DNA from: Cellulosimicrobium composti
GTDB taxonomy: Bacteria; Actinomycetota; Actinomycetes; Actinomycetales; Cellulomonadaceae
Reading direction: 5' to 3'
Assembly (NCBI RefSeq): GCF_009711085.1
Contig: NZ_WMKA01000007.1
Span: 1-64,000 of the forward strand
Length of the DNA: 64,000 nucleotides
The notes under the pieces were generated by a model. It worked only from the letters and a program-made list of their open reading frames with translations. It was not told the origin of the DNA and did not search any database. How positions within the stretch are numbered: the stretch's first letter is position 1; every line of letters starts with the position of its first letter. Shown here one piece after another: positions 62,947 to 64,000 of the stretch. Made by a program: the position numbers and the translations under genes.

Positions 62947-63137
62947 CGTGGGGCCTCCCCGGGCACCGCGCCGGCGGCGTCGGTCTGGATGTTGGGGTCG
63001 TTGAACGGCATGTACTCGGAGACGAGCGGGAACAGCCACTCGAAGCACGCGAGCACGACGGCGGCCGCGAGGACGAGCAGGAGGAGGGCCCGGACCCACG
63101 CGGGGCCGGGCAGCGCACGCCACAGCGCCCCGTACAT
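62943..63137 (-). CDS. Small single-helix membrane protein between sortase and pabA
   Basis: 64 aa from ATG 63137, with AAGGGAG 7 nt upstream. One helix (VRALLLLVLAAAVVLACFEWLFPLVS) then a polar extracellular end (EYMPFNDPNIQTDAAGAVPG). Start overlaps the sortase stop (TGATG) and stop overlaps the pabA start (ATGA), so it is translated with both. No named family. The tight coupling argues strongly that it is real. Confidence 0.8.
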   Translation of the reverse strand: MYGALWRALPGPAWVRALLLLVLAAAVVLACFEWLFPLVSEYMPFNDPNIQTDAAGAVPGEAPR

Positions 63138-63916
63138 CACGCGCTCCCTTCGGCCGGCGGTGCGGTCTGCCCGACGAGGTCCGGCGGCGTGCCGTCCTCG
63201 ACCGGCATCCAGTAGTCGAACTTCGCGTTGACGATGAACCGCGCCACGAGCGAGTTGAGCCCGATCGGGTGGCACGTCGTCAGGGTGAGGTACCGCTCGG
63301 TGGGCTCGACGCCCGGCTGCCAGGGCACCGGGGCGATCGCCTCGACCTGGTCGGGCCGGACCGCCTGCATGTGGTCCACGCGGTAGACGTACCAGGTCCC
63401 GCCGGCCTCGACGACGATGGGGTCGCCGACCTGCAGCTCCTCGACGTCGTGGAAGATCTTGCCGTACGTCTGCCGGTGGCCGGCGAGCGAGAAGTTGCCG
63501 ACCGCGCCCGGCATGACGGTCTCCGGGTAGTGCCCGGCCATCGCCTGGTCGAGGATCGCGCGCTTGTCCGTGCCCTCGGCGATCGGCATCATCTTGCCGT
63601 CCCAGCGCGGGACGTAGAGCGTGCCCCACACCTCGCCGGGCCCGGGCGCCGCCATGACGGGCGGCTCGTCGCGGCGGACGGTCGTGCCGACGTCCTCGGC
63701 GTCGGGCACGGGCGCGGCGATCTCCTCGAGCACCTCGGCCTGGACGCGGTCCGCCTGGACGTCGGTCCACCAGAGCTGCCACACGACGTAGAGGCCGAGC
63801 AACACGCCGAGCGTGATGAGCAGCTCGCCGAGGACTCCGACGACCGCCGAGACCGCGCCGCGCCCGGAGCCGCGACGCCCGGCGTGGCGCACCGGGGCGG
63901 GTGCCGTGGCCGTCAC
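63137..63916 (-). CDS. Class E sortase
   Basis: 259 aa. Cytoplasmic N-terminus, one helix (VVGVLGELLITLGVLLGLYVVW), then an extracellular sortase domain: GTLYVPRWDGKMMPIAEGTDKRAILDQAMAGHYPETVMPGAVGNFSLAGHRQTYGKIFHDVEEL (catalytic His in LAGHR), catalytic Cys215 in TLTTCHP, and the Arg in VARFIVNAKF. Class E sortases anchor LAXTG-type proteins to peptidoglycan in GC-rich actinobacteria. GTG 63916 overlaps the upstream gene by GTGA. No obvious LAXTG substrate is in the window. Confidence 0.95.
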   Translation of the reverse strand: MTATAPAPVRHAGRRGSGRGAVSAVVGVLGELLITLGVLLGLYVVWQLWWTDVQADRVQAEVLEEIAAPVPDAEDVGTTVRRDEPPVMAAPGPGEVWGTLYVPRWDGKMMPIAEGTDKRAILDQAMAGHYPETVMPGAVGNFSLAGHRQTYGKIFHDVEELQVGDPIVVEAGGTWYVYRVDHMQAVRPDQVEAIAPVPWQPGVEPTERYLTLTTCHPIGLNSLVARFIVNAKFDYWMPVEDGTPPDLVGQTAPPAEGSA

Positions 63917-64000
63917 GACGCCACCGCCCCGGCCGGGCGCGCGTAGCGCAGCTCGAGCGCGCCCTGGTAGCCGGGCATCTCGATCTCGGGCTCGTCCTCG
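63913..64000 (-). CDS. DUF881-type protein, C-terminal part (runs off the window)
   Basis: The last 28 residues are visible: EDEPEIEMPGYQGALELRYARPAGAVAS and stop. The 'PGYxGxLELRYA' ending and the place next to the pabA/sortase genes fit the DUF881 proteins found here in actinobacteria (Rv0012-like). The stop overlaps the sortase start by GTGA. Identity is tentative because only the end is present. Confidence 0.55.
   Translation of the reverse strand, partial: EDEPEIEMPGYQGALELRYARPAGAVAS

Overview
The window is a 64 kb piece of chromosome from a very high-GC (roughly 74%) actinobacterium. Several things point to the Micrococcales, near Cellulosimicrobium, Cellulomonas or Promicromonospora: the strong GC bias at third codon positions, the frequent GTG starts, a DUF2510 protein, a glycine-riboswitch-controlled gcvP, a GH87-like glucanase, and above all the origin-proximal block fhaA-fhaB-pstP-rodA-pbpA-pknA-pknB / pabA-sortase E. 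The genus is an inference from content, since no 16S rRNA gene is present. I see no insertion sequence, prophage, integrase or CRISPR array.

Layout. 1-7.6 kb: small membrane and VOC proteins, an HdeD-like/secretory-lipase fusion, a secreted GH87-type alpha-glucanase, a P-loop nucleotide kinase and a Nudix hydrolase. 7.6-13.3 kb: a HTH-only LuxR regulator and the glycine cleavage operon gcvP-gcvT-gcvH (minus strand) behind a tandem glycine riboswitch, ended by a large hairpin next to a consensus Crp/GlxR box. 13.3-24.3 kb: mostly single-gene housekeeping units (FNT channel, malate/lactate dehydrogenase fused to an ACT-like domain, LysR regulator, aminotransferase, DUF1992 protein, hydrolase, LMW phosphatase, SDR). 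24.3-24.6 kb: an intergenic region with an exceptionally strong Shine-Dalgarno, a 12-codon ORF of atypical codon use and nested hairpins. 24.6-26.7 kb: a divergent MFS exporter/HxlR regulator pair. 26.7-28.8 kb and 39.6-42.2 kb: two paralogous WXG100 cassettes that share a promoter element at identical spacing. 28.8-38.5 kb: an eight-gene operon of a Liv-type ABC transporter plus three sugar-catabolism-type enzymes (Gfo/Idh dehydrogenase, DUF993 aldolase-like protein, xylose-isomerase-like TIM barrel), divergent from a LacI regulator with tandem palindromic operators. 42.3-46.1 kb: idi and a FecCD-type siderophore importer. 46.1-52.3 kb: a PadR-controlled membrane protein broken by a frameshift at a 20-bp palindrome, a glycosyltransferase, a RidA/WYL-regulator pair, a VOC protein and tRNA-Leu(CAG). 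52.5-64 kb: the Ser/Thr kinase and cell-elongation operon facing pabA, a small membrane protein, class E sortase and the end of a DUF881-type gene.

How genes work together. gcvP, gcvT and gcvH make a complete P/T/H set (the L protein is elsewhere) induced by glycine. The Liv-type operon looks like uptake plus stepwise oxidation, cleavage and isomerisation of one unknown carbohydrate-like substrate. The kinase cluster couples PASTA-domain sensing of the wall (PknB), dephosphorylation (PstP) and FHA adaptors to the RodA/PbpA elongation synthase. The two WXG100 cassettes look like secreted effector-like proteins with dedicated partners; no ESX core gene (EccB/C/D/E, MycP) lies in the window.

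A recurring feature helps fix starts. At many single-gene units a TANNNT-like -10 hexamer ends exactly 6 nt before the start codon, which is the signature of leaderless mRNAs.
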